A stretch of 64,000 bases of DNA from NCBI RefSeq assembly GCF_900104065.1, contig NZ_FNLC01000007.1, positions 62,001 to 126,000 on the forward strand. The letters are read 5' to 3'. The first letter of the stretch is position 1, and the number at the start of each line of letters is the position of its first letter. Positions 15,473 through 24,838 of the stretch are shown here, in pieces. The position numbers and the translations under genes were made by a program. Source of the DNA: Natronobacterium texcoconense. GTDB taxonomy: Archaea; Halobacteriota; Halobacteria; Halobacteriales; Natrialbaceae. The notes below the pieces were generated by a model, which saw only the letters and a list, made by a program, of their open reading frames with translations, was not told the DNA's origin and searched no databases.

Positions 15473-16444
15473 ATGCAAGACGATCTCACCGTCACGTCGG
15501 CGAGCGAGCGGTGTGACGAGGTTATCTCCCGTATCGACGACGCGGTCATCACGGACCGCGTGTTTCTGGAACAGGTTCTGACTGCGACGCTCGCGCGCGG
15601 CCACGTCCTCCTCGAGGACGTCCCCGGAACTGGCAAGACCCTGACGGCGCTGACACTCGCCCAGGCGCTTGGTCTCGAGTTCTCCCGCATCCAGTTCACG
15701 CCGGATCTGCTCCCCAACGACATCACCGGCTCGCACGTGTTCAACGAGCGAACCGGCGAGTTCGAGTTCAAAAAGGGGCCAGTGTTCGCGAACGTGGTGC
15801 TGGCCGACGAGATCAACCGTGCGCCGCCGAAGACCCAGGCGGCCCTGCTCGAGGCGATGGACGAGGGACAGGTCAGCGTCGGCGGGACGACCCGACAGCT
15901 TCCCGATCCGTTCCTGGTGATCGCGACGCAGAACCCGGTCGAACAGGAGGGGACCTTCGAGTTGCCCGAAGCCCAGCGCGACCGCTTCATGGTCAAGACG
16001 TCGATCGGGTATCCGGATAGAGCGGGGGAACTCGAGTTGATCGAGCGTCGGAGCCAGCGCGACACGAAGATGCCGACGGTCGACGCCGTACTCGACACCG
16101 CCGGCGTCCGGAATCTCCAGACCGTCCCCGAACGGATCACGATGGCAGAGCCGGTCAGGGAGTACCTCGTCGACCTCGCACGAGCGACGCGCGAGGACGA
16201 CCGCGTCGACGTCGGTATCTCGCCTCGAGGGATCCAGCGGTACTACGAGGCTGCCCGCGCCAGAGCGACGATTTCCGGTCGCGAGTACGTCGCACCGGAC
16301 GACGTCAAACGGATCGCGAAACCAGTTATGCAACACCGGATCGTGTTGACGACGGACGCGAAGATCGAGGGCGTCGACGGCGCGACGGTCGTCGACGACG
16401 TTCTGCGCCGGACGGAGGTCCCGGCGGTCGATCCGCCGGCGTAA
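15473..16444 (+). CDS. MoxR-type AAA+ ATPase
   Basis: A 323-residue AAA+ ATPase. Walker A is 'DVPGTGKT' (residues 49-56) and Walker B/MoxR signature is 'VVLADEINRAPPKTQ' (108-122). 'IATQNPVEQEGTFELPEAQ' carries the sensor 1 Asn and the MoxR-specific loop. The C-terminal lid has 'GISPRGIQRYYEAARA'. MoxR ATPases act as chaperones for the maturation of partner complexes, typically with DUF58 and vWA proteins. Its usual partners (DUF58, transglutaminase) are next door but on the opposite strand and convergent, so co-transcription is not possible here. Confidence 0.92.
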   Translation: MQDDLTVTSASERCDEVISRIDDAVITDRVFLEQVLTATLARGHVLLEDVPGTGKTLTALTLAQALGLEFSRIQFTPDLLPNDITGSHVFNERTGEFEFKKGPVFANVVLADEINRAPPKTQAALLEAMDEGQVSVGGTTRQLPDPFLVIATQNPVEQEGTFELPEAQRDRFMVKTSIGYPDRAGELELIERRSQRDTKMPTVDAVLDTAGVRNLQTVPERITMAEPVREYLVDLARATREDDRVDVGISPRGIQRYYEAARARATISGREYVAPDDVKRIAKPVMQHRIVLTTDAKIEGVDGATVVDDVLRRTEVPAVDPPA

Positions 16445-16466
16445 CGGAGTCGGACTCCGAGAGCCG

Positions 16467-18425
16467 TCACTCTTCTTCGCCGTATTCGTCGTCGACAGCG
16501 GAGACGATCAGCCTCGCTTTCGCGTTCGTGACTCGCGTTTCCGATGCGATCTCGCTCGCGCTCGCTGACTGCAGATCGCCGATCGTTTCGAAGCCGCCGA
16601 CACGGAGCGTCTCCGCTTCGTTCGAGACGACGGTCGGGACGGTCTCCGCCTCGAGGTCGAGAGACGCCGCGTCGGTCTCGAGCGACGACTGGACGCCATC
16701 CTCGCTGTCCGATGCCGTGGGGTGCTCCGGAGTCGCGTCGTCGCTGTCGCCGGCCGGTTGCGATTCGTCGATAGTCGAGGGCTCGTCGGACTCGAGACCG
16801 CCGGCGTCGACCGTTCGGCTCGCGTTCGCCCGGCGTTTGAGCGCGACGAAGACGGCGAGCAGTGCAACGGTCAGGCTGAGAGCGACGGTGATCCCGGTTC
16901 GAACCGCGAACGCCCCGACGAGTCGCGGGACGGCGAGTGCGACGCCGACTCCGACGGCTCCGACCAGGACAGTGCCGGTGGTATGCGCCAACGCGGGCAT
17001 GCGAGCGTTCGTGTCTCGACCGAGTTCCTCGGTGATCGAGACGCCGTAGACGGCTGCATCCCAGGCGACGACCGCGGCCGCGACCGCGATGCAGACGACG
17101 AACGGCGACGCACCGCCGGCCGCGGCGACGATGGTGCCACCGACGAGGGCACCGGCACCGAGCGCGCCGGGAGCGCCCCGCGTTGGCAGGAGTCGCACGA
17201 GTCCGGTCGCCCAGATACCGAGCAACAGGGCGACGACGCTGCCGACGATGCCCACGATCACGACGCTCGCGATCACGATCCCCTCCGGCGGAGAGGCGAC
17301 CTCGAGTAGCTCCTCCAGAGGCACCTCCCCGAGTTGGGGGACGACGAACGGGCCGTCGGCTGCCATCGCCTCGAGTTCCGGTCGAATCCGCTCCTCGAAG
17401 ACGGTCGGGTAGCCGCTGGCGACGAGTGACGCGACGAGGACGCCGCCCGTGAATACCGGCCCCCAGGACACGAGGACGCCGTGGCGAAGTCGGCGCAGTC
17501 CGGGGAGCCTCGACAGCAGCCACACCAGCCACAGCGTCACGATCGCTCCGACGACGCCGATTCTGACTGCGGGTGCCATCGCGACCGGGACGAGTACGGA
17601 CTCGAGGACTGGAATCACCGATTCCACGTACGGTAGCTGTGATAGTGCCGGGACGAACAGGACGCCTGTCGCGGCGGTGCCTGCGAGCAGGACGAACATC
17701 CCGGCGATTCCCGTTCGGAGTGCGAGCCGTCGAATGCGTTGCTGGGCCGGTTCCCGCCGGTCACGGGGTAACAACTGAGGAATTGGCAGTCGCGGGAGGA
17801 CGACGTACGCGGTCCACAGCAGCCCCACGAACAGGGCCAGGAACGTCACGACGCCGACTGCCGTCCCGTCCGGCGAGAGGAACCGTTCGACAGCGACGCG
17901 TCCCTCTGCGGTCCATCCGGCTCGAGTCACTCCGTCCCAGGTGGCGCGAACCGGAACGGCGTACACCGCGGCAGCGACCGCGATCGGAACGGCAGTGAAG
18001 ACGGCGACGGGAACCGCAGAGCGGACCGCGCCGTCGCCGACCGCACCGGTGAGCGTCGCCGTCGCTCCGAACGCCGCGAGGCCGACCGAGAGGGCGACGC
18101 CGACGCGGAAGATCGCGCTGACGTCTATGGGTCCGCTTACGGCCGCGAAACCGATCGCTCCCGTCATGGCGGTCGCGGCGAACACCACGAGGACGCTTCC
18201 GACGGCCCGTCCGCCGGGCGTTCGGCGTTTCGTCGCGGTCACCGTCGCCGTCAACAGACAGCCCGCGACGGCGGCGACGGCGGCCGGTTCCAGTGCGTCG
18301 ACGCCGACTGCAAGCGCCACCGCGCCGACGGCGGTTGCGAGCATCGTTACGATCGCCGTCACGGGTGCGCTGATGGTTCCGTTCGGCTGGTCGTCACGTT
18401 CCGAGCGTTTCGTCGTCGCTGTCAT
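16467..18425 (-). CDS. polytopic membrane protein with a C-terminal HhH-like domain
   Basis: About 652 residues with roughly 13-14 membrane helices over the first ~500. After an acidic linker, the last ~60 residues ('TLRVGGFETIGDLQSASASE', then 'IASETRVTNAKARLIVSAV') form a helix-hairpin-helix-like module normally found in DNA-binding or protein-interaction proteins. The gene is last in the transglutaminase/DUF58 operon, with a 1-nt TGATG overlap with DUF58. Its role is unknown; the module would face the cytoplasm if the helix count is even. Confidence 0.7.
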   Translation of the reverse strand: MTATTKRSERDDQPNGTISAPVTAIVTMLATAVGAVALAVGVDALEPAAVAAVAGCLLTATVTATKRRTPGGRAVGSVLVVFAATAMTGAIGFAAVSGPIDVSAIFRVGVALSVGLAAFGATATLTGAVGDGAVRSAVPVAVFTAVPIAVAAAVYAVPVRATWDGVTRAGWTAEGRVAVERFLSPDGTAVGVVTFLALFVGLLWTAYVVLPRLPIPQLLPRDRREPAQQRIRRLALRTGIAGMFVLLAGTAATGVLFVPALSQLPYVESVIPVLESVLVPVAMAPAVRIGVVGAIVTLWLVWLLSRLPGLRRLRHGVLVSWGPVFTGGVLVASLVASGYPTVFEERIRPELEAMAADGPFVVPQLGEVPLEELLEVASPPEGIVIASVVIVGIVGSVVALLLGIWATGLVRLLPTRGAPGALGAGALVGGTIVAAAGGASPFVVCIAVAAAVVAWDAAVYGVSITEELGRDTNARMPALAHTTGTVLVGAVGVGVALAVPRLVGAFAVRTGITVALSLTVALLAVFVALKRRANASRTVDAGGLESDEPSTIDESQPAGDSDDATPEHPTASDSEDGVQSSLETDAASLDLEAETVPTVVSNEAETLRVGGFETIGDLQSASASEIASETRVTNAKARLIVSAVDDEYGEEE

Positions 18426-19783
18426 CACCGGATCACCTCGCCCAGTCCCTGACTCAGTGCAGTCACGAGCGGCTCCGACGTGTTCCAGTCGACCACCGGA
18501 ACCTCGAGTCGGCGCAGTCGTTCCAGCCGGGCGTGTCGTTCGACGCCGGCCAGTCGTGCCCCGACCTCGTCGCCGTCGGTCACGTCCGGCGAGACCATCG
18601 TCGTCCGGAATCCGCGCCGGCGCAACGCGATCGCGAGATCGACGATCGCGTCGTCGACTGCGGGCGTACAGACCACGAGCTGTGCATCGCCCGGAAGCAA
18701 CGTCTCGAGGTGTGCCGCGGCTTTCCCGCTGTCGGACCGGAGCGCCGACCGGTTGTGACCCGGCTGATTCGTCCGACTCGGCGTTCGTGCGTCGTCGCTC
18801 GAGGCTCCGTCGCTCCCGCGAGCGGCGATGGCGTCACACACTCGCGAGATACGTCCGCCGACGTCGGCGCCGGCACCGGGTTCGACGTAGGCTGGCGGGC
18901 CGGTGTAGACGCCGGGGATCTCGCCCTCGATTCCGAAGCCGATCATTCCGACGCTGTGGCCGACGTCTGCGAGCGCCGAACTCGTCACGATTCCCGTATA
19001 CGCTGCGAGAGTCGTCCCGTCCGGCCGGCCGGGTTCCGGCGTGACCTGCGTGACGGCGCGCCCGTCGACGATCACGACGATCTTGGCCGACTCCTGTTCG
19101 CGATAGAGGACAGTCCCGAGTTCGCCCGTCCGGGCGTACCGTCGCCAGTCGACCCGACTCAGCGGATCGCCCTGCTGGTACTCCCGCGTCGAGTGGAACT
19201 CGTAACCCGGCCCGCCACTGTCGCTCGCGACGGTGCCAGCGAGCGGAATCGTCTGCCGATCGATCGGGAACCCGTTCAACGGGATCGTACACTCGAGAGC
19301 GTCGTCGCCGCGTACCGTCGGTGACGCCGTCGCAACTGCGGTTGCGCTCAGACTTCGGAGCCGAATCCACGGTGCGTCGAAGGCGTACGTCCCTCGCTGT
19401 GGACGGACGGCGTAGGTCAGTTCCGTCCGGTCGCCCGCACGCAGGGTGACCGCACGTTCCGGGGACCCCTCGACGACCTCGAGGCCGTCGGGAACGTGGT
19501 CGGCGATCCGGACATCTGGCAGGGTCCGACTCGAGTCGTTTTCGACGGTGAGCGTGACCTCGACGCGTTCGCCGGGCAACGGCATCCGTGGCGTACAGTC
19601 GCGTTCGACGGTCAGCGTCGTCTCGGGGTCCGGCGCCGACGACAGCGCGGCGTAGCCGAGATACGTCACGGGAACGATCGACGCGAGCAGCAGCGACTGG
19701 ATCCCCAGGAACGCACCGGTGGCGACGAGCACGATCGAGGCGACGACGCCGGAGTGCCACCGCGAGACGCGTCCCCTACGCAT
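18425..19783 (-). CDS. DUF58 domain protein
   Basis: A 452-residue protein. Two closely spaced N-terminal membrane helices (about 12-45) are followed by an Ig-like segment ('TLTVENDSSRTLPDVRIADH'). The DUF58 signature comes next: 'FHSTREYQQGDPLSRVDWRR' and 'TGELGTVLYREQE'. A vWA-like remainder includes 'KIVVIVDG'. DUF58 proteins are the standard partner of MoxR ATPases. It overlaps both neighbours (8 nt with the upstream gene, 1 nt with the downstream one), so it is translationally coupled. Confidence 0.88.
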   Translation of the reverse strand: MRRGRVSRWHSGVVASIVLVATGAFLGIQSLLLASIVPVTYLGYAALSSAPDPETTLTVERDCTPRMPLPGERVEVTLTVENDSSRTLPDVRIADHVPDGLEVVEGSPERAVTLRAGDRTELTYAVRPQRGTYAFDAPWIRLRSLSATAVATASPTVRGDDALECTIPLNGFPIDRQTIPLAGTVASDSGGPGYEFHSTREYQQGDPLSRVDWRRYARTGELGTVLYREQESAKIVVIVDGRAVTQVTPEPGRPDGTTLAAYTGIVTSSALADVGHSVGMIGFGIEGEIPGVYTGPPAYVEPGAGADVGGRISRVCDAIAARGSDGASSDDARTPSRTNQPGHNRSALRSDSGKAAAHLETLLPGDAQLVVCTPAVDDAIVDLAIALRRRGFRTTMVSPDVTDGDEVGARLAGVERHARLERLRRLEVPVVDWNTSEPLVTALSQGLGEVIR

Positions 19784-20450
19784 CGTCTCCCTCCGCGGCG
19801 TCTGTGTCCGTCCTCCGTTCGCTCTCCGTCACGTCTGCGGTCGCGTACCGCTCGAGTTCCTCGAGGGTTCGCTCGAGTCGCCGTTCGAACGTCCGGCCGG
19901 GGAACAGCCACATCCGGAGTCGGTGCCAGAGCGAGAGGCTGCCGGCGGTTTCGTCGCCGAGGAACGTAGCCGCGATGCGGTCGTCGGTCCACTTGCCCCG
20001 TCGAATGCGGTTTTCGCGGCGGACACCCGAGTAGCCTCTCGCGGTCTCGATGGCTCGAAGCGACGCGCGGAGGTCCTCGACGAGCGGGTCCGTGTCGACC
20101 GACTGGCCGCCTTTCAGCGCCGCGATCGTCCGATCGGCGCGTTCGCTCGTTCGCGCTCCGATCACGGCGGCGTCGGTGGATTCGTCGACTGCCGCTCGTG
20201 TCCGACCGACACCGGAATCGCGAACGTCGCTCGCCCCGGAGAAGTACGTCCGCCACAGCCCGAACAGGAAGACGACGACCGTAATTCCGATCAGTACGGT
20301 CCGGGTGTCGATCGACTGCTCGAACGCCGTGATTTCGTCCGCGATTGCCGGCGGAAGCGCGGAGGGGACGGTCACGATCACGGCGCCGAAAACGAGTGCG
20401 ACCACCGACACGACCGCGAGTAACGCGTTCAGTTTGGACCAGTCACCCAT
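19776..20450 (-). CDS. two-helix membrane protein of the DUF58/transglutaminase operon
   Basis: A 224-residue protein with one N-terminal helix (about 8-33), a short external or internal loop, a second helix near 55-75 ('TVLIGITVVVFLFGLW') and a cytoplasmic helical domain rich in Arg/Glu. Haloarchaeal MoxR loci regularly have such a small membrane protein between DUF58 and the transglutaminase. It overlaps the upstream transglutaminase stop by 8 nt. Probably a scaffold; no enzymatic motif seen. Confidence 0.72.
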   Translation of the reverse strand: MGDWSKLNALLAVVSVVALVFGAVIVTVPSALPPAIADEITAFEQSIDTRTVLIGITVVVFLFGLWRTYFSGASDVRDSGVGRTRAAVDESTDAAVIGARTSERADRTIAALKGGQSVDTDPLVEDLRASLRAIETARGYSGVRRENRIRRGKWTDDRIAATFLGDETAGSLSLWHRLRMWLFPGRTFERRLERTLEELERYATADVTESERRTDTDAAEGDDA

Positions 20451-23433
20451 CCGTCGTCCCCTCGTCTTCCGTCTCGTCTCGGTCATCGGCTTCGTTTCCG
20501 TCGGTCGCGGCCGGTGGCTCTTGAGTCGCTTCCGCGTCGTCGTCGCTCTCGTCGTCGTCCGCTACGGGCGTCGTCTCGCCGATCAGCCGCGCCGAGTCGT
20601 CGCCGACCCGTTCGACGACCTCCCGTCCCGACTGCTCCGAGTCCGCTGCCACCGACTGCAGCGCCGTACCGACCTGCTCGACTCGATCCGTCGAGGGCGT
20701 CGACTGTCCATACTCGGTGTCCCGGAAGGCGTCGACCACGGTCCGGACGGCCGGCTCCGGGAACCCGCGCTCGACCGCGTACCGGCCGATCTCACCTGGC
20801 GTCTTCGTCCGGACGTTCGGCGGCTGGACGAACTGGACGAACGCCCGCCAGAGGTCCCGCAGCGTGAGCACGACCTGGGAGTCGCCGCCACCCCCGTCCG
20901 CGGGTCCCGGCTGACCCCTGCCGAGCAGCGCCGCGAGCGCGTTCGCCCGCTTTCTCGAGGCGTCTACTATCGCATAGATCGCGTCGAGACCGAGGGCAGC
21001 CAGCCGGAGCGGGTGTAACGCCGCAAGTGCGGCCAGCCCCTCGTCGGTGAACCGCCTCGCCACGGACCGACACCAGTCGCCGACCCGCTCGAGGCGTTCG
21101 GCGACGCGGACGACCGCGTCGACGACCGTCCGTCCGAGCGTCTGCGCCAGTTCGATCGCACGCCGAGGGAGTCGTCTGGCGATCGCGGGCAGGGATCGGA
21201 GCGTCTCTCGCGTGATTTCGTATCGTCGACCGAGGACTCTGCCGGCGAGTCCTGTTCCGCCGACGAGCGCGACCGCGAGCAGTCCGGCGTTGCGGTAGAG
21301 CCCGTCGACGGTCGTCTCGGCGGCCGCGCCGTCGAACTGTCCCGCGATCGTCGCCTCGTTCGCGATCGGTAACCCGACTGTCGCGGTCCCGTTCGCCGTC
21401 GTCGCCGCCTCTTCGCCGTCGACGAGGATCGTCGCGCCGTCGACTGGATCGCCGCCGTGTGTCAACTCGAGGTCGACCGTCCGTCCCGGTAGCGGCACGA
21501 GACTGTCGACGTCGATCTCGCCGTCGGCGATCGCGATCGTTCGTTCGGCGCCGATTTCACCGCGCTCGACGCTGACCGTCGCGTTTCCGCCCGTCTCCGG
21601 CATCGTGACTCGTGCCGTCCCGGTGTCGTCGGTCGTCGTCCGCTCCTCGCCGTCGACGAGCACCGTCCCGTCGACGAGCGAGCTATCGCCGACCGTCGCC
21701 GTGATCGTAACCTCTGCTCCGGGAACGGCCGTCTCCGGTGCCTCGAGTGTGGTTTCGGCGTTCGTCTCGACGGTCGTCTCTGTCCCCGCGCTCTCGCTGC
21801 CCGCAGCCTGTGTCGTCGCCGTGCTGACGAGGCCCGCTCCGGGCCCACCTCGAGCGAGCGAACCCTGTGTCGTCGTCGTCGTCGGTTCGACCTGAACGGT
21901 GAACGATTCCGTGTAGGGGACGGTTCCCGTCACGGTTCCGTCCACGTCCGTCGTCCCGATTCGATCGTCGTCGAAGTAGACGACTGCGCCTTCGACTGGC
22001 TCGCCGGTGTTGCGGTTCGTGACGGTGACTTCGACCTCGGAGCCCGGTGTCGGCGACGGGTCGTCCAGGGCGATGTCGTAGGTCGTCTCCGTCTCGAGTT
22101 CCTCGTCCGTCGTTTCCTCTTCGTCGGCATCTTCGGTCTCTTCGTCGTCGCTTTCCTGCTCGTCTTCGGGTTCGTCTTCTTGCTCGTGGTCGTCCTCCCG
22201 GTCGTCTTCGGATTCGTCGCGGTCGTCCTCGTCTTCCCGGTCGTCTTCGCTTTCTTCGTCGTGTTCGTCCTCGCTCTCTTCGTCGTCGTGGCCGTCGTCG
22301 GACTCTTCCTCGAAGTGTTCGTCTTCGAACTCGTCTTCGTCCATCTCCTCGAGTCGCTCCGAGTGGGCGTCGTCGCGGTCGTCACCGGCCGTCGGCTCGA
22401 AAGTCACCCAGCCGTGGTCCGGGAAGTAGACCTCGACCCAGGCGTGGGCGTTCGTCCCGCGGACGACGTACTCGTCGTCGACCCGTTCGCCGGTCGTGTA
22501 GCCGGTCACGTACCGGGCCGGAACGTCTTCGGTCCGAAGCATCTGTGTCATCGTCGTCGCGAAGTAGACGCAGTAGCCCTCGTCCATCTCGAGTAGGAAC
22601 TCCTCGGCGACGTTGCCCTCGGGTTGGTCGACGTCGAGCGAGTAGTCTTTCGAGGATCGGAGGTGGGTCTCGATCGCTGTCGCCTTCTCGTATGGCGTGT
22701 CGGCGTCTTCGGTGATCGCTTCGGTTCGCTCGACGAACTCGCTCGAGGTGTCGTCGGGGACCTGCCGGTAGTCGAACTCGTCGATCGAGTCGGGATAGTC
22801 GGTGCCTGCCGTCCGGAGTTCCTCGGGGCTTGGCTCGTGGACCGTACTCTCGACGACGTAGCTGTCGCCCTCACGAATCGGCGACGTGGGATGTGGCTGG
22901 CCGTGTCCGGAAACCTCCGTGTGGCGAGCCTGCTCGTCGTCGACGAAGACTGGCTCGGCTGCCGCCGGCATGAGTCCGAGGTCGGTCTCGGCAGTGACGA
23001 CCTGGGTCAGCCGCTCGCCCCGTGGCTCCGCGATCGAGCCGTCGTACGGGCTTCGCTCGCCGGTTCGAACCCACTCGTCGCCGGTGAACCGATCGTAGAC
23101 GCCCGTTCGCCAGTACGTCCCCTGCTCTGCCCTGACGGTAAACTGTACCTCGGTCGAGAGTTCGACGGAGCCACCGATCGTAGAGCGATCGGACGAGTGT
23201 CCGACCGCGCCATCGAGCGTTTGCCCGCCGCTCGCTCCGTCCCCGAGCTGGGGAACGTCGTGTTCGCCGTCACCTGCCGATAGCTGCCCCGGCCCGGCGA
23301 ACGTGACGCCACCCAGTGCCGGTATCACCACTGCCGACAGCGCCAGCACCACGATAGCGACCACGACGAGGGCGAACTGCCCCCAGTCCGGCCGGATCGT
23401 ACGTTCCGCTCGCCTCGAGTCTTTCTCTCCCAT
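20443..23433 (-). CDS. large membrane-anchored transglutaminase-like protein
   Basis: A 996-residue protein. A membrane helix at about 19-45 is followed by an external transglutaminase core with 'EMDEGYCVYFATTM' (Cys288), 'GTNAHAWVEVYFPDHGW' (His330) and 'VTFEPT', with Glu346 where Asp is the textbook residue. An extremely acidic spacer (about 350-450) leads to Ig/CARDB-like repeats, a second helix near 725-750 and a C-terminal domain like the DUF4129 tail of such proteins ('TPGEIGRYAVERGFPEPAV'). It is first in the operon, probably acting on surface proteins at the cell envelope. A likely TATA box lies near 23495. Confidence 0.85.
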   Translation of the reverse strand: MGEKDSRRAERTIRPDWGQFALVVVAIVVLALSAVVIPALGGVTFAGPGQLSAGDGEHDVPQLGDGASGGQTLDGAVGHSSDRSTIGGSVELSTEVQFTVRAEQGTYWRTGVYDRFTGDEWVRTGERSPYDGSIAEPRGERLTQVVTAETDLGLMPAAAEPVFVDDEQARHTEVSGHGQPHPTSPIREGDSYVVESTVHEPSPEELRTAGTDYPDSIDEFDYRQVPDDTSSEFVERTEAITEDADTPYEKATAIETHLRSSKDYSLDVDQPEGNVAEEFLLEMDEGYCVYFATTMTQMLRTEDVPARYVTGYTTGERVDDEYVVRGTNAHAWVEVYFPDHGWVTFEPTAGDDRDDAHSERLEEMDEDEFEDEHFEEESDDGHDDEESEDEHDEESEDDREDEDDRDESEDDREDDHEQEDEPEDEQESDDEETEDADEEETTDEELETETTYDIALDDPSPTPGSEVEVTVTNRNTGEPVEGAVVYFDDDRIGTTDVDGTVTGTVPYTESFTVQVEPTTTTTQGSLARGGPGAGLVSTATTQAAGSESAGTETTVETNAETTLEAPETAVPGAEVTITATVGDSSLVDGTVLVDGEERTTTDDTGTARVTMPETGGNATVSVERGEIGAERTIAIADGEIDVDSLVPLPGRTVDLELTHGGDPVDGATILVDGEEAATTANGTATVGLPIANEATIAGQFDGAAAETTVDGLYRNAGLLAVALVGGTGLAGRVLGRRYEITRETLRSLPAIARRLPRRAIELAQTLGRTVVDAVVRVAERLERVGDWCRSVARRFTDEGLAALAALHPLRLAALGLDAIYAIVDASRKRANALAALLGRGQPGPADGGGGDSQVVLTLRDLWRAFVQFVQPPNVRTKTPGEIGRYAVERGFPEPAVRTVVDAFRDTEYGQSTPSTDRVEQVGTALQSVAADSEQSGREVVERVGDDSARLIGETTPVADDDESDDDAEATQEPPAATDGNEADDRDETEDEGTTDG

Positions 23434-23622
23434 TGATACTACTCCGGGACCACGTTCGTTCGCCGACTTCTACTAACTCGTTTCCCATAAAGACACCCAT
23501 AAATGACATACCAGAACCAGAACAGTTGTATACGGTTTCCCGCCCTGGACGGCCCCGACAAATGATATCGAGGCGGATATGTTCGGTAGAATTAGAATCC
23601 GCGTCGGTCGACGTCAGCGCGT

Positions 23623-24777
23623 TCACCGCCGCGAGCGCCACAACGACTCGAGCCGATCGACCGACTCGAGGCCGGCGAGCAAGACGACGGTAAAGACGTG
23701 GTCGCTGTCGGGACGCGGTGCGTCGCCGCCGAGGATTTCCGCCGATCCGGTCGCGGATTGGACGGTTCGCCGGCCGTCGGCGATCGCCTTGCGGTTGAGC
23801 CAGTCCGGTGGGCCGCCGACGACGACCATCGCCCGGTTGACGTTCGCGCGCTCGCACTCGAGGGTGAGTTTTCCGTGAAGCGCCTTGTTGATCGTCGTCT
23901 CGACGGCGCTGACCGCCTCGGTGGTGTCGACCGACGATTCCGTGGGGATGAGGCCGAGGCCGAACCGGGAGCCGCCGTCGTCGGTCTCGACGTTCTGATG
24001 TCCGTATCCCAGCGTCGCGACGACGGTCTCGTCGGTAGAATCGAGAATCCGTGCGAGGTCGCTCGCGTCGATGACGGTTTCGGCCACGTCGCCGTCACCT
24101 GCGGCGCCGGCGCCGAACAGCGCCTCGACCCGCGTCGCGAGGTCGCGGTTGAGCCGATCCCGTGCTTCGACGAGGTTCTCGTCGGTGTGAAGCCACGACT
24201 CGTTGTCGAAACAGATGACCGCGTTCGCGAGGCCATCGAGCAGTTTGAGGGTACGGACCGCGTTCTCTTCCGCGAGCGGTCTGGTCTCGCCGACGTCGAC
24301 CTCGACGGAAGAGCCCGCTGCCGCCGGTCGTTCGATGCCGACGGTGTCGTCCGCGCTCAGTTCGGACTTCGCCGGCAGCGTCGCGAGGACGTACACCGGC
24401 TTGTCGTACACCGTCTGCAGCCGCGGGATCAGGTGCGGAACCGCTCCGCTCCCCGTCGCACCGCCGAGTCCGACGGTCAGGAGGAAGGCGTCGGCCGTCG
24501 ACGGCCGTCCCTGATCGAGCACGCGACCGAGTTCGTCGACGTACTCCTCGCCGACCTCGAGTCCACGATCGAGGTTGCCGTTGAGCCCCTCGTCGATCGT
24601 ATCGCCGAACCGGTGGCGGTACTCTTCGGGAATCGCTTCGAGCGTCGCCGCGCTCTCGACGTCGGTGTCGAACGCGAAGGCGTCGCCGACGAACCGGTAC
24701 TGCTCCGACTCTCTCGCCACGATCGCATCGGCGATCCGACACCCTGCCCCACCGACGCCGATCACCTCGAGTTGCAT
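23623..24777 (-). CDS. CetZ-family tubulin-like protein
   Basis: A 384-residue tubulin/FtsZ-superfamily GTPase of the archaeal CetZ group, which controls haloarchaeal cell shape. It has 'VIGVGGAGCRIADAI' (nucleotide loop 1), 'GLGGATGSGAVPHL' (signature 105-111, GGGTGSG with one Gly to Ala) and 'ICFDNESW'. The C-terminal half matches CetZ1 in 'MVVVGGPPDWLNRKAI' and 'VLLAGLESVDRLESL'. The Ala in the signature loop and the shortened start of the N-terminal region set it apart from CetZ1, so it is a divergent CetZ. ATG 24777 is chosen over 24792 for its match to CetZ starts. The endA gene lies 62 nt upstream. Confidence 0.85.
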   Translation of the reverse strand: MQLEVIGVGGAGCRIADAIVARESEQYRFVGDAFAFDTDVESAATLEAIPEEYRHRFGDTIDEGLNGNLDRGLEVGEEYVDELGRVLDQGRPSTADAFLLTVGLGGATGSGAVPHLIPRLQTVYDKPVYVLATLPAKSELSADDTVGIERPAAAGSSVEVDVGETRPLAEENAVRTLKLLDGLANAVICFDNESWLHTDENLVEARDRLNRDLATRVEALFGAGAAGDGDVAETVIDASDLARILDSTDETVVATLGYGHQNVETDDGGSRFGLGLIPTESSVDTTEAVSAVETTINKALHGKLTLECERANVNRAMVVVGGPPDWLNRKAIADGRRTVQSATGSAEILGGDAPRPDSDHVFTVVLLAGLESVDRLESLWRSRR

Positions 24778-24838
24778 ACCCTGACCTATCACACGCGGAG
24801 GTTTTTACAGTTCCGACCGGCGGACACGCCCAAAACTG

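Noticed and set aside
23623-24777. The CetZ gene as a part of the tubulin/AAA system
   Set aside because: It is 13 kb away, next to endA, and its C-terminus is clearly CetZ-like, unlike the three system proteins.
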